A DNA stretch of 64,000 nt, taken from contig LVZA01000001.1 in the NCBI GenBank assembly GCA_023101505.1, forward strand, positions 1,488,001 through 1,552,000, read 5' to 3'. Made by a program: the position numbers and the translations under genes. The stretch comes from Pasteurellaceae bacterium Pebbles2. Lineage in GTDB: Bacteria; Pseudomonadota; Gammaproteobacteria; Enterobacterales; Pasteurellaceae. Positions within the stretch are counted from its first letter, which is position 1, and every line of letters starts with the position of its first letter. Shown in pieces: positions 48,255-59,749 of this stretch. The notes under the pieces were generated by a model, which saw only the letters and a program-made list of their open reading frames with translations, did no database searches and had not been told where the DNA came from.

Positions 48255-49640
48255 TTAGCTCTTACACGAAAGCCCCGATCTTGGTGTGACGCCAAAGAAG
48301 TTTTTGGCATTCGGTTTTGCACTTTGTTGTTGGCTTGGATTTTGTACAGGGAGATTGGCGTCCATTTGCCACGCATTCCAGCCGCCGTCGTAAATCACGG
48401 CGTTTTGCCAGCCAGCCATTTGGGTCATAAACCACGGAATGCCAGCTCGCCAACCTGTACCGCAATAAAAGGCGAGTTTGTCGTCTTTTTGAATGCCTTG
48501 AGTTTTCCATAATTCAAAAATTTCTTTTGGATTACGCAATGAGCCGTCGGGGTCGTAATAGTCGGCGACATTTGATGAATCTGTGCCTGCAAAGCCCCAA
48601 ACTGCCCCCTCTGGTTCGCCTTTGCCCTCGATGTAATCGTAGCCGCTGATTTTACCGAGATGCTCGTCCCACGCACGAATGCTCACCAATTTAACGCCCT
48701 CTTTTTGTTGTTTTTGATAGGCTTCTTGTGCGGTTTCAATGGTTAGTTGTGGGTTGGCTGGAATTTTCGCTCCGAACGCTGTCGCAGGCGTTGGCGTGTT
48801 TACGGTGGTGTCGATTGGAAATTCATTATTGATCCAAGCATTAACGCCCCCATTGAGAATGCGTACATCTTCTACGCCAGCCCATTTTAATGCCCATAAC
48901 ACACGGAAAGCCGCCAGTTGGTTTTCAGAATAAAGCACGATAGTTTTATCTTTGGTGATGCCGTTTTTGAGCAAGTTTGCTTCGATCACGTCAGGGGCGG
49001 ATAAGTTCCACACAGGGCCGTTTTCGATCCAGTCGGTGTTGAAATGATAAGCACCACTCACGTGTTGTTTGTAGCCAGCGGCGTTGTCCACATCGCCCCA
49101 AGATACGTGGAACACCATAATTTCTTTGCCGTCATAGGTTTCAGGTTTTTTGCCGTCTAAGGCATTTTTTAACCATTGTGCGGAAACCAATAATTTGTAG
49201 TTTAGAAAGGCTTCAAGAGGATTTTTGGTATCGTTGGCATAGCCGATAAAATCTTTGAACAAGCGAATGTTGTAACCTTTCGCCACAAATTCGGCACTAA
49301 TGCGTTCTAAATGATCAAGATTATCGTCATAAAAAATGATGGTCTTGTCTTTGGTAATGCCTTTGCTGGCGGCAAATTGTTCAAAATGGTCAGGTTGGAT
49401 AGCGTCTAGCCAATCGACGGTGAATTGCACGGCGTTGGGAATGTGTCCACCACGTGTCGCATTTGGGCTTTTGAAGCCGTTATAAAAGCTGTCGCCACGA
49501 GTATCGACGATAATAACATTGCTTTGGTCTTTTTGGTTTAAGAAGTCGCTCAGGGAAATATCGGTAACTTTTTGTTCATTACAGCCTGTGAGAGCAAGCA
49601 TTAGCAGCGAAAGTGCGGTGTATTTTACGGAAGTTTTCAT
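48255..49640 (-). CDS. Rhodanese-type sulfurtransferase lipoprotein (YnjE-like)
   Basis: 461 residues. MKTSVKYTALSLLMLALTGCNEQ gives a lipobox LTGC, so it is anchored and probably periplasmic. Three rhodanese-like domains: residues ~25-170, ~170-300 and ~310-450; the catalytic Cys is in FYCGTGWRAG near residue 390, the YnjE pattern. It should move sulfane sulfur from thiosulfate-like donors. Directly downstream in the same operon direction of a YeeE-type transporter, so the pair may handle thiosulfate uptake; substrate is inference. Confidence 0.88.
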   Translation of the reverse strand: MKTSVKYTALSLLMLALTGCNEQKVTDISLSDFLNQKDQSNVIIVDTRGDSFYNGFKSPNATRGGHIPNAVQFTVDWLDAIQPDHFEQFAASKGITKDKTIIFYDDNLDHLERISAEFVAKGYNIRLFKDFIGYANDTKNPLEAFLNYKLLVSAQWLKNALDGKKPETYDGKEIMVFHVSWGDVDNAAGYKQHVSGAYHFNTDWIENGPVWNLSAPDVIEANLLKNGITKDKTIVLYSENQLAAFRVLWALKWAGVEDVRILNGGVNAWINNEFPIDTTVNTPTPATAFGAKIPANPQLTIETAQEAYQKQQKEGVKLVSIRAWDEHLGKISGYDYIEGKGEPEGAVWGFAGTDSSNVADYYDPDGSLRNPKEIFELWKTQGIQKDDKLAFYCGTGWRAGIPWFMTQMAGWQNAVIYDGGWNAWQMDANLPVQNPSQQQSAKPNAKNFFGVTPRSGLSCKS

Positions 49641-49667
49641 CGTTTTCTCCTTGGGTTATGAATTATT

Positions 49668-50657
49668 TTAACAAGTTTTTTCCAGTGGATTTTTGCGTAA
49701 AATGAATACGCACCAACAGCCGAACATCATCATTAATGTGGCTATCCACGCTTGCCACGAAAAATAGGCTGTGCCGACCACGGCATTTGCCATTGTGCAA
49801 CCGCCAGCCAGTGCTGCGCCTAATCCCATTAGAATGCCGCCAGCGGTGCTTTTGGCATAATCTAAGGGCGATACGCCTCGCCATTTTAGTTCGCTGCTTA
49901 ACCACGCCGAACAAAATGAACCGATGACCACGCCAAAGATGAGATACGTTCCCCAGTTTAAGTAGCGTTGTTGCCCTAGCACCACATATTGCACGGCATT
50001 GCCAAGCGGAATACTGAAACTTAAACCGAATTCACGCCCTGTTTGTGCGCTAAGATACCACGCTAAAATACTGGCGAAAGCAAGCATTACGGCGGTAAAG
50101 TGTCCCGACCAAGTGCCTTTAAATAAGTGTTTAGGAATAAACTGCGTTGGACGAGTTTTTATGGCAACAAATAAGGTAAATAAACAAAATGGAATGATGA
50201 GATATAAACTGGATACACCAAGTGTTTGTTGAATTGTAACGAATTGGCTTTCCGAGGCAAGCAAATCTGCGGTGTAAAATTTTAACATTCCTGTTTGCGT
50301 AGCGGTGGTGGTGAGAGCGAACACAATTAATGTCGTTAGGGCGGCTAACATTCCCTCGCCTGAACGGTAAAGTTGCCCCGATACACAGCGGTTTGATACG
50401 CCCATTCCGATGCCGAATAATAAACCGCCGACTAATGTGGCAACAATGGGCATTGATGAGGCTGGAAAACGGATTGCACCTTGTTGTTCTAAAATGAAAA
50501 AGCCAACAGATTGAATTGCAATGGCAATCAGTAAGGGAGCAAAAGAAGAAAGGTTTCGCTGAAAAACCATATTGCGTAAGTGTCCAGATAAGCAGAACTG
50601 ACCACGTTGCAAGATAACGCCGACGGCTAGGCCGACCAAAAGACCTGAAATACCCAT
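49668..50657 (-). CDS. YeeE/YedE-family (TsuA-like) sulfur transporter
   Basis: 329-residue membrane protein with about 9 helices. Family cysteines are visible in RGQFCLSGHL, NRCVSGQLY and GGCTMANAV. TsuA (YeeE) imports thiosulfate through relays of such cysteines (family knowledge). In E. coli TsuB, a TusA-like protein, accompanies it; here the partner is a rhodanese lipoprotein 27 bases downstream (stop of this gene 49668, start of next 49640). No obvious promoter motif was chosen. Confidence 0.88.
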   Translation of the reverse strand: MGISGLLVGLAVGVILQRGQFCLSGHLRNMVFQRNLSSFAPLLIAIAIQSVGFFILEQQGAIRFPASSMPIVATLVGGLLFGIGMGVSNRCVSGQLYRSGEGMLAALTTLIVFALTTTATQTGMLKFYTADLLASESQFVTIQQTLGVSSLYLIIPFCLFTLFVAIKTRPTQFIPKHLFKGTWSGHFTAVMLAFASILAWYLSAQTGREFGLSFSIPLGNAVQYVVLGQQRYLNWGTYLIFGVVIGSFCSAWLSSELKWRGVSPLDYAKSTAGGILMGLGAALAGGCTMANAVVGTAYFSWQAWIATLMMMFGCWCVFILRKNPLEKTC

Positions 50658-50697
50658 AGATTAAACCTTAATACTAATTGGTAATTTTTTTGATAAT

Positions 50698-50728
50698 AAA
50701 AAAGTGAGCGGCAAGTGCCACTCACTTA
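50698..50728 (-). terminator. gapA terminator
   Basis: AAGTGAGTGGCA-CTT-GCCGCTCACTT with one G-T pair, followed by a T-run on the minus strand; 10 bases past the gapA stop. Confidence 0.85.
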
Positions 50729-50737
50729 GTTTGATGA

Positions 50738-52368
<1,631 letters not shown>

Positions 52369-53955
52369 ATGGTTTCTCATCTTGAACATAATGACTCTCG
52401 TCGTCATTTTATGAAATTAGTTGCTGGCGTGGGTGCTGGCTTGGCTTTCAGCGGTTCATTAGGCACATTTACGTCTAAAGCCTTTGCTGCGCCTGCTGTA
52501 GGTTCTAGCATTGAAGCTGGTATTGCTTACCCAATTTCAACAGGTTTCGACCCATTAACATCAAGCGGCGCTTCATCTTTAGCTGCTGACTTACATATTT
52601 TTGAAGGTTTGGTTGATTTGCACCCTGCAACTCGCAAGCCTTATCTTGCTTTAGCCGCTAAAGAGCCTGAGCAAGTTGATGAGGTTACTTATCGCATTAC
52701 TTTGCGTGATGGTGCGGTTTTCCATGATGGTAAAGCGGTTACGACAGAAGACGTAGTATATTCTTTTGAGCGTGTATTAGATCCTGCAAAAGCCTCTTTA
52801 TTTGCACAATTTATTCCGTTTATTCAATCAGTAAAAGCGGTTGATGATAAAGTTGTGGAATTTAAATTGAAATATCCATTTGCTTTATTTAAAGAGCGTT
52901 TGACGATTGTTAAAATTGTACCAAAACATATTGTGGAAGCAGGACAAGCAGCATTTGATGCAAATCCAGTGGGTACAGGTCCATACAAATTTGTGTCAGC
53001 AACCAAAGATGACCGTATTGTGTTTGCAGCTAACCCTGCTTATAACGGTGTGTATCCTGCAACTGTAGAAAAAATGACGTGGTTCTTACTTTCAGATGAT
53101 GCCGCTCGTGTAACTGCACAAGAATCTAACCGTGTGCAAGCGATTGAATCTGTGCCATATCTTGATGCGGAACGTTTAAAACGTAAAAGTAAAGTGGAAG
53201 CAGTACAATCATTCGGCTTATTGTTCCTAATGTTTAACTGTGAAAAAGCACCATTTAATAATCCAAAAGTACGTCAAGCCTTACATTACGGTTTAGATAC
53301 ACAAAAATTAATTGATATTGTGTTCTTAGGTAATGCAAAAGCAGCAAGTTCTTATGTGCAAGATACGCACCCGAACTATGTTAAAGCAGATTCTCAATAT
53401 GACTATGATAAAGCAAAAGCAGAAGCCTTATTAGCTGAAGCGGGTGTGAGTGAGTTGAAATTTGAGTTACTTGCAACTGACCATAGTTGGGTGAAAGAAT
53501 GTGCACCGTTAATTCTTGAGTCTTGGAATGCGTTAAAAGGCGTGAAAGTTACACTTCAACACTTACAATCAGGTGCTCTCTATGGCGGACACGTTGATAA
53601 AGGTGCATACGAAGTTGTGGTTGCTCCAGGCGATCCATCTGTATTCGGTAACGACTTAGACTTATTATTAAGCTGGTGGTACCGTGGTGATGTATGGCCG
53701 AAACGTCGTTTCCGTTGGGCTGATACACCTGAATATGCAAAAATTCAAGAATTACTTGATCAAGCAGTGCGTGCGAAAACACCTGCAGATGCACAAAAAG
53801 CGTGGAATGAAGCAATTAATATTATTGCGAAAGAAGTTCCACTTTACCCAATCGTGCATCGTAAACTTCCAACGGCGTGGAGTGATAAATCATTAGATGG
53901 TTTCCAACCATTACCAACCACTGGTTTATCTTTCATTGGTGTTGGTCGTAAATAA
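52369..53955 (+). CDS. Tat-exported ABC substrate-binding protein (family 5)
   Basis: 528-residue extracellular solute-binding protein of the peptide/nickel type. N-terminus has the twin-arginine motif SRRHFMK and AFAAP cleavage, so it is folded in the cytoplasm before export, perhaps because of a cofactor or fast folding. Motifs: [52 protein letters not shown]. Substrate unknown: peptide, nickel chelate, glutathione or another organic ligand. Under a consensus CRP site and followed by a stem-loop before the permease genes. AAAGAGGTG precedes the ATG. Confidence 0.9.
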   Translation: MVSHLEHNDSRRHFMKLVAGVGAGLAFSGSLGTFTSKAFAAPAVGSSIEAGIAYPISTGFDPLTSSGASSLAADLHIFEGLVDLHPATRKPYLALAAKEPEQVDEVTYRITLRDGAVFHDGKAVTTEDVVYSFERVLDPAKASLFAQFIPFIQSVKAVDDKVVEFKLKYPFALFKERLTIVKIVPKHIVEAGQAAFDANPVGTGPYKFVSATKDDRIVFAANPAYNGVYPATVEKMTWFLLSDDAARVTAQESNRVQAIESVPYLDAERLKRKSKVEAVQSFGLLFLMFNCEKAPFNNPKVRQALHYGLDTQKLIDIVFLGNAKAASSYVQDTHPNYVKADSQYDYDKAKAEALLAEAGVSELKFELLATDHSWVKECAPLILESWNALKGVKVTLQHLQSGALYGGHVDKGAYEVVVAPGDPSVFGNDLDLLLSWWYRGDVWPKRRFRWADTPEYAKIQELLDQAVRAKTPADAQKAWNEAINIIAKEVPLYPIVHRKLPTAWSDKSLDGFQPLPTTGLSFIGVGRK

Positions 53956-53964
53956 ACGTTTGTT

Positions 53965-54070
53965 CCTACCATTGTAGGAGCTGTTTGGAAAACTTAGGGA
54001 GGTTGCAGTGTAAGCGTGCATATAATTTTAAATAAAAAATTTAAATGCTTACATTCTCCCTTTGTTTTTT
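53965..54070 (+). terminator. Attenuator-like hairpins after the binding-protein gene
   Basis: CCTAC-CATT-GTAGG (53965-53978), then a long imperfect stem 53997-54060 built of GGGAG/CTCCC, TGTAAGC/GCTTACA and TTTAAAT/ATTTAAA followed by TTTGTTTTTT, and TTCCCAA/TTGGGAA (54079-54099). A 253-base gap to the permease. It likely lowers permease and ATPase expression below that of the binding protein. Confidence 0.7.
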
Positions 54071-54208
54071 AATTCCTTTCCCAACTGCAAAAATTGGGAA
54101 CTTTACTGGGAATGAACCAATGTATAAATATTCTTTTAAACTTAATCTCATCACTTATATTTTTGCACCTCGATTTCATCATAATAAATCATTGGTAGGA
54201 GAAAAATA

Positions 54209-55162
54209 ATGGAAATTATCCTCCGTCTTTTACTACGTCGCATAATGGCACTTCCTGTAATGATTCTTGGCATTACGGCATTAGTTTTCGTTATTTTACA
54301 ATTTACCCCTGGCGACCCAGCCACCGTTGCACTGGGTGAAAGTGCAAGCGAAGCGGCTAAAGCTATTTGGCGTGAACAACACGGCTTAAATGATCCCCTG
54401 TTTGTGCAATATTTTCGTTTTTTAGGCAATTTATTCGTGTTTGATTTTGGTATGACAACACCACCAGAACAGCCAATTATGGATATGATTGCCAAAGCAT
54501 TTCCATTAACATTACAACTTACGTTTATCGGTGTATTCCTTGCTGCAATCGTATCATTTACACTTGGTGTAACCGCAGCACTTTATCGTGATCGCTGGGT
54601 TGATCAGGTTATTCGCTTAATTTCTGTGGCAGCAGTTGCAACACCATCATTTTGGTTAGGTATCTTATTAATTCAATATTTTTCATTGAAATTAGATTGG
54701 TTGCCATCTGGTGGCTTTGTGCCATTTAGTGAGGATATAAATGAATATATTCGCTCAATGATTTTGCCATCACTTGCTTTGGCAGTACCTGTTTGTGCTT
54801 CTTTAATCCGAGTGGTGCGAACCACAATGGTGGAAGAAATGGACAAAGATTATGTGCGTACTGCGATTGGTAATGGCGTACCTTATTCAACTGTCATTCG
54901 CCATAATGTATTGCGTAATGCGTTAATCACCCCGGTTACTGTTTTAGGCTTGCGAGTAGGTTATTTACTCGGAGGTGCGGTGGTAATTGAGCAAATTTTT
55001 GACTTACCAGGAATGGGAAAATTAATTTTTAATGGCATCGTTAACCACGACTTAAACCTTGTGCAAGGTGTGGTGCTAACCATAGCCTTTACCTTTGTGT
55101 TGGTGAATATCATCGTTGATATTCTTTACTTGCTCATTAACCCTAAAATTCGGAGTTTATAA
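54209..55162 (+). CDS. ABC permease (DppB-like)
   Basis: 317-residue inner-membrane permease with about 6 helices. N-terminal LLRRIMALPVMILGITALVFVI and FTPGDPATVALG typical of DppB/OppB. EAA loop region near DLPGMGKLIFNGIVNHDLNLVQG. Pairs with the fused permease/ATPase downstream; stop and next ATG overlap (55160-55162). Confidence 0.92.
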   Translation: MEIILRLLLRRIMALPVMILGITALVFVILQFTPGDPATVALGESASEAAKAIWREQHGLNDPLFVQYFRFLGNLFVFDFGMTTPPEQPIMDMIAKAFPLTLQLTFIGVFLAAIVSFTLGVTAALYRDRWVDQVIRLISVAAVATPSFWLGILLIQYFSLKLDWLPSGGFVPFSEDINEYIRSMILPSLALAVPVCASLIRVVRTTMVEEMDKDYVRTAIGNGVPYSTVIRHNVLRNALITPVTVLGLRVGYLLGGAVVIEQIFDLPGMGKLIFNGIVNHDLNLVQGVVLTIAFTFVLVNIIVDILYLLINPKIRSL

Positions 55163-57156
55163 TGTTTCGACAAGGATTAGCTCAACGACTTGCTTCGGGC
55201 GGTGCAAGATTCAAAGCGTTATCAACCAGCTCAAAAATCGCCTTATTATTTATTGTTTTTGTTGCACTTGTTGCTATTTTTGCCCCATTGGTCGCACCTT
55301 ATGATCCACTACAAACGATCCGACCAGTGCAAGCCCCTAATGGCGATTTCTTATTCGGTACAGACCGATTAGGACGTGATATTTTCTCTCGTATGGTTTG
55401 GGGTGCAAGAACATCACTTTTCATCGGTTTAGGTGCGGTGGGTTTTGCGATTTTATTTGGTGGTATTCTTGGTGCAACCGCAGCCACTGCCGATAAATGG
55501 GGCAATGAAACCATTATGCGTTTAATGGACATTTTAATGGCATTCCCAGGGATCGCATTAGCCGCTGTATTATTAGCGACTTTTGGTAACTCTGTTCCTG
55601 TCATTATTATTACCATTGCCGTTGTTTATACACCACAATTAGCTCGTGTTGTGCGTGCAAATGTTGTTTCTCAATGGGAGGAAGACTATGTCCGTGCCGA
55701 GCGTGTATTAGGCGGTAGCCGCACTTATATTTTGTTAAAACACGTTGTGCGTAATACTGCAGCACCAGTATTAGTATTCGCCACTGTAATGGTTGCTGAT
55801 GCAATCGTATTTGAAGCATCATTATCATTCTTAGGTGCGGGTGTGCAACCACCGTTCCCATCTTGGGGGAATATTTTATCTGAGGGGCGTAACCTCGTGT
55901 TAAGTGGTTTTTGGTGGGCAACTACTTTTGCGGGGATTATGATTTTGCTAACCGTATTGGCATTAAATATTCTTGCTGAAGGTTTAACTGATGCTTTGGT
56001 TAATCCAAAACTTAAACGCTCAACACAAAGCAAAGATGATGTGGCTAAACCGCTTTCTACCGATGTGCAAGAAGCAATGGCGGAAACATTAGCACTTAAA
56101 CGTTATTTATTAAAATTAAATGAGAAAGAGCTGACTCGAACTGATCGTATGCAACTCAATTCAGATGCCAAACCGATCTTACAAGTTAAAAATCTTTCTA
56201 TTCGTTTCCCAAATCGATATGGTGAAACACCGTTAGTGGATAATATCAGCTTTACGGTTCACGAGGGAGAAACAATGGGCTTAGTAGGAGAGTCTGGTTG
56301 TGGTAAATCAATCACTGCGTTCTCTATTATGGGCTTATTACCGAAAACTGCACAAATTACGGGTGAAATTTTATTCACAGACCGCGGTGGAAAACAACAC
56401 AATTTATTAACCTCGCCAGATTTAAATAGCCTACGTGGGCACGAAATCTCAATGATTTATCAAGATGCGTTAAGTGCATTAAACCCATCAATGCGTATTA
56501 AAGATCAAATGGCTCAATTAATTAGTCGTGGCGGAAAACAAACAGCGGAAACCTTGTTGCAATGGGTAAAATTAGATCCAGAAAAAACATTGAATCGTTA
56601 TCCGCACGAATTGTCTGGGGGACAACGTCAACGCGTATTAATTGCAATGGCATTAGCTCGTGAACCGAAATTGTTAATTGCTGACGAACCAACCACCGCT
56701 CTTGATGTTACCGTTCAGGCAGAAGTGATTAAATTATTGAATGAATTACGCGAAAAATTAGGCTTTGCAATGGTCTTTGTGAGCCACGATTTGGCTTTAG
56801 TTGCACAAATGGCTCACCATATTACCGTAATGTATGCTGGTCAAGTAGTGGAAGCTGCTCCGACGACGCCATTGTTAGCACACCCAACACACGAATATAC
56901 TCGTGGCTTGTTAGGCTCAGTGCTTTCAACAGAATTGCGTGCAGAACGCCTCTATCAAATTCCAGGCAGCGTACCATCGCCTTTCGATTTTGCTAAAGGA
57001 GATCGTTTCGCCAGCCGTTCGCTTCGCCCTGAAGCTAATCCAAATCAGCATTTACGTCTTGTAACTACAGGCGATCACCCACAACATTTCTGGGCATCGC
57101 ATCTAGAGGACAAGAAAAATGAGCAACCAGCAACACAACCTACAATGGAGAGCTAA
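55162..57156 (+). CDS. Fused ABC permease-ATPase (DppC-DppD like)
   Basis: 664 residues in two parts. Residues ~1-290: DppC-like permease with FGTDRLGRDIFSRMVWGARTSL and the EAA loop VRAERVLGGSRTYILLKHVVRNT. Residues ~325-640: DppD-like ATPase with Walker A VGESGCGKS, signature ELSGGQRQRV, Walker B LLIADEPTTALDVT and H-loop VSHDLALV, and a C-terminal oligopeptide-transporter extension (GSVPSPFDFAKGDRFASR). Fusion fixes the stoichiometry of this half-transporter. The linker (about 290-325) is highly charged. Confidence 0.93.
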   Translation: MFRQGLAQRLASGGARFKALSTSSKIALLFIVFVALVAIFAPLVAPYDPLQTIRPVQAPNGDFLFGTDRLGRDIFSRMVWGARTSLFIGLGAVGFAILFGGILGATAATADKWGNETIMRLMDILMAFPGIALAAVLLATFGNSVPVIIITIAVVYTPQLARVVRANVVSQWEEDYVRAERVLGGSRTYILLKHVVRNTAAPVLVFATVMVADAIVFEASLSFLGAGVQPPFPSWGNILSEGRNLVLSGFWWATTFAGIMILLTVLALNILAEGLTDALVNPKLKRSTQSKDDVAKPLSTDVQEAMAETLALKRYLLKLNEKELTRTDRMQLNSDAKPILQVKNLSIRFPNRYGETPLVDNISFTVHEGETMGLVGESGCGKSITAFSIMGLLPKTAQITGEILFTDRGGKQHNLLTSPDLNSLRGHEISMIYQDALSALNPSMRIKDQMAQLISRGGKQTAETLLQWVKLDPEKTLNRYPHELSGGQRQRVLIAMALAREPKLLIADEPTTALDVTVQAEVIKLLNELREKLGFAMVFVSHDLALVAQMAHHITVMYAGQVVEAAPTTPLLAHPTHEYTRGLLGSVLSTELRAERLYQIPGSVPSPFDFAKGDRFASRSLRPEANPNQHLRLVTTGDHPQHFWASHLEDKKNEQPATQPTMES

Positions 57157-57159
57157 ATA

Positions 57160-57966
57160 ATGAGTATGAAACCATTAAAAAAACAGCCAATTATTGAACT
57201 TTCTAATATTGTTGTGGAGTTTAATTCACGAGATGGAACGTTCTTTAATCCAAAGAAATTCACTGCTGTCAATGATGTCAGCCTTTCTATCCATTCAGGT
57301 GAAACGGTGGGACTTGTTGGGCAATCAGGTTGCGGAAAATCTACACTTGCCAGTGTAATGATTGGTTTGCAACGCCCAACTTCAGGTGAGGTGAAATTCA
57401 ATGGCTTACAAATGAAATACGGTAGTGCCGAAGCTCGTAAGCAATTTGGTCGTCAGGTATCGGTTATCTTCCAAGACCCTGCCACGGCGTTAAATCCTCG
57501 TATGCGAGTGTTGGATATTTTGAAAGATCCAATGGATATTCACGGTATTTTGCAACCAAATGAACGAGAAAAACGTGTGTATGAATTGCTTTCTCGTGTA
57601 GGTTTGCCTCGATCAGCTGCGTTAGTTGAACCAACTCGATTATCTGGTGGTCAAAAACAACGGGTCGCCATTGCAAGAGCATTAGCACTTAATCCAAAAT
57701 TAATTGTGGCAGATGAACCCACTTCTGCTCTTGATGTTTCTGTGCGAGCACAAGTGCTTAATTTGCTTGCTGACTTGAAAAAAGAACTGAACTTAGCAAT
57801 GGTCTTTATTTCACACGACTTACAAACAGTTCATCAAGTGTCTGATCGCATTGTAGTAATGAATGGTGGAAAAGTAGTAGAAACAGGTACGGCGGAAGAA
57901 GTGTTTAATTTCCCAACCAAGGAATATACACGTACGTTGATTGATGCCGCTCCATCATTGTTATAA
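57160..57966 (+). CDS. ABC transporter ATPase (DppF-like)
   Basis: 268 residues. Walker A VGQSGCGKST, signature RLSGGQKQRVA, Walker B LIVADEPTSALDVS, H-loop ISHDLQTV. The second ATPase of the peptide-type importer, complementing the fused one. It begins 3 bases after the fusion stop; a strong terminator follows. Confidence 0.93.
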   Translation: MSMKPLKKQPIIELSNIVVEFNSRDGTFFNPKKFTAVNDVSLSIHSGETVGLVGQSGCGKSTLASVMIGLQRPTSGEVKFNGLQMKYGSAEARKQFGRQVSVIFQDPATALNPRMRVLDILKDPMDIHGILQPNEREKRVYELLSRVGLPRSAALVEPTRLSGGQKQRVAIARALALNPKLIVADEPTSALDVSVRAQVLNLLADLKKELNLAMVFISHDLQTVHQVSDRIVVMNGGKVVETGTAEEVFNFPTKEYTRTLIDAAPSLL

Positions 57967-57976
57967 CAAAAAACTC

Positions 57977-58020
57977 AAACGGTTAAATATGATCTTATGT
58001 CAATTTAACCGTTTTTATTT
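57977..58020 (+). terminator. Terminator of the ABC operon
   Basis: AAACGGTTAAAT / ATTTAACCGTTT, 12-bp stem with a 14-base loop, then TTTTATTT. Lies 10 bases after the ATPase stop and 9 bases before the flavoprotein start. Confidence 0.85.
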
Positions 58021-58028
58021 ATTATTTT

Positions 58029-59621
58029 ATGCAAAAAATCACCTTATCCGAAACGATTTCCACTGATTTATTAATTGTCGGCACAGGCATTGCAGGGCTT
58101 TCAGCTGCGGTAGAGGCCGATAAGCAAGGTATTCACGCAACTTTAATAAGCAAGTCTGTGATTGGTTCAGGGGCGAGTTATTTTCCATTAAAAGCAACTT
58201 TAGGCATTCAAATCACTGGCGAAGATGATCGAAAACATTTTCAGCAAGATATTGAGCGTGTTGGTAATGGACGGAATAACCCGAGTGTGGTGAAAGCCTA
58301 TATTGAAGACTCTCCACAAGCGATTGAATTACTAAAGGAAATTGGCTTTCAACCGTGGAGGCGTAGCGATAATCGCCCAGCGTGTTTTGCACAATATTCT
58401 CGCCCTATTTATTTAATTAATCATTGGCGAGATGCGGCACAGCGTGCAACACAAATAATTCGTCAAAAACGCACCGCAGTTTATGAGAATGCGACTTTAA
58501 TTCAAATTATTACTGAACAAAATCAAGTTAAAGGGGCTGTTTTTAGCCTTGAGAACAATGGATCACTCCGCTATATTTTTTGCCAAACAGAACGTATTAT
58601 TTTAGCAAGCGGTGGCATTGCGGGTTTATATCAAGACAATCTTTATCCTGCGGATGTACTGGGGGCAAGCCATGCTATTGCTCAACAAGCTGGAGCAAAA
58701 TTAGTCAATCTAGCATTTATTCAATTTATTCCTGCCTTTGTTGAACCAAAATATAAGGTATTATTTGGTGAGCATACGCTAAAATATGTAGAAAAAATCA
58801 CCGATAGCCAAGGCAACGATCTTTTTGCACACTTAACGGCAGAACAATTTGAGCAAATGATGTTAGAGCGTAGCCATTACGCCCCTTTTAGTGTTGATTT
58901 TGCTGGGGTTGAATTCGATTTGGTGATGATGAAACACCTACTTGAAAATCCCCAAGAAAAAGGTGTTTATTTGCATTACAAGCCAGCACTTTACCAAGAC
59001 CAAGAAGAATTTTACACGGTTTATTTAAAATGGCTGAATGAAGAAGTTGGTATTCATTTATTACGAGATACCGTTGCTATTGCACCTTTTGCTCATAGTT
59101 GCAATGGCGGCATTCAAATTAACCAAGACGGCGAGAGTGCGGTTAAAGGTTTGTTTGCTATTGGTGAGATCTCCCATTGCATTGAGGGAGCAAATCGTTT
59201 GGGGGGCAACTCTGTTGGTGGTGGTTTAGTCTTTGCTAAACGAGCGGTTAAGAAAATTGCTCAGGAGCTTTCGCAACATACTCCAATGCCATTGAAAAAA
59301 GATGAGCAGAAATGGTTACAGCAAGCAGAAAAACAACTCAATCAACTTAAAAATCCAGCGGCAGACAATCATTTAACAGCAAGTGAAGTTTTAAGCCAAA
59401 TAAGGGGATTAATGTCTCGCTATGCTAATGTCTATCGAACACGACATAATCTGCAATTTTTGCGTACTGAATTACAACGCTTAGAACAACGCTTTGACCC
59501 GATTGCCCATCATCAACATCGAGGAATTGAAATATATTATGCCTTAAAAACCGCACAAGCTATTGTGGAAAATATTTTGGCAGAAAAAACAAGTTTAGGG
59601 GCGAATTATCTTGCTTCTTAG
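58029..59621 (+). CDS. FAD-binding protein (fumarate reductase/aspartate oxidase type)
   Basis: 530 residues. N-terminal dinucleotide fold LLIVGTGIAGLSAAVEADK (GxGxxG), the loop GSGASYFPLKATLG, RIILASGGIAGLYQDN in the middle, and C-terminal FAIGEISHCIEGANRLGGNSVGGGLVFAKRAVKK with the FAD-capping motif of the FrdA/NadB family. No signal peptide, so cytoplasmic. As a fused catalytic His/Arg set typical of fumarate reductase is not obvious to me, substrate is unknown. It has no clear Shine-Dalgarno sequence (start 9 bases after the terminator T-run), yet the gene order suggests a link with the transporter. Confidence 0.85.
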   Translation: MQKITLSETISTDLLIVGTGIAGLSAAVEADKQGIHATLISKSVIGSGASYFPLKATLGIQITGEDDRKHFQQDIERVGNGRNNPSVVKAYIEDSPQAIELLKEIGFQPWRRSDNRPACFAQYSRPIYLINHWRDAAQRATQIIRQKRTAVYENATLIQIITEQNQVKGAVFSLENNGSLRYIFCQTERIILASGGIAGLYQDNLYPADVLGASHAIAQQAGAKLVNLAFIQFIPAFVEPKYKVLFGEHTLKYVEKITDSQGNDLFAHLTAEQFEQMMLERSHYAPFSVDFAGVEFDLVMMKHLLENPQEKGVYLHYKPALYQDQEEFYTVYLKWLNEEVGIHLLRDTVAIAPFAHSCNGGIQINQDGESAVKGLFAIGEISHCIEGANRLGGNSVGGGLVFAKRAVKKIAQELSQHTPMPLKKDEQKWLQQAEKQLNQLKNPAADNHLTASEVLSQIRGLMSRYANVYRTRHNLQFLRTELQRLEQRFDPIAHHQHRGIEIYYALKTAQAIVENILAEKTSLGANYLAS

Positions 59622-59749
59622 CGTTAATTTAAGCCAAAAAATGTTTTTTGCAAAAACTTGATGAATTTCCACCGCACTTTTGCTGATTTTTGTGCGAGTT
59701 ACAGGCATAATACGTTAAAATATCAAGTGATTATTAGAGTGAGGAAATA

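Noticed and set aside
49663-49914. ORF antisense or out of frame with the YeeE-type gene
   Set aside because: Shadow frame: the YeeE-type frame carries membrane helices and conserved cysteines.
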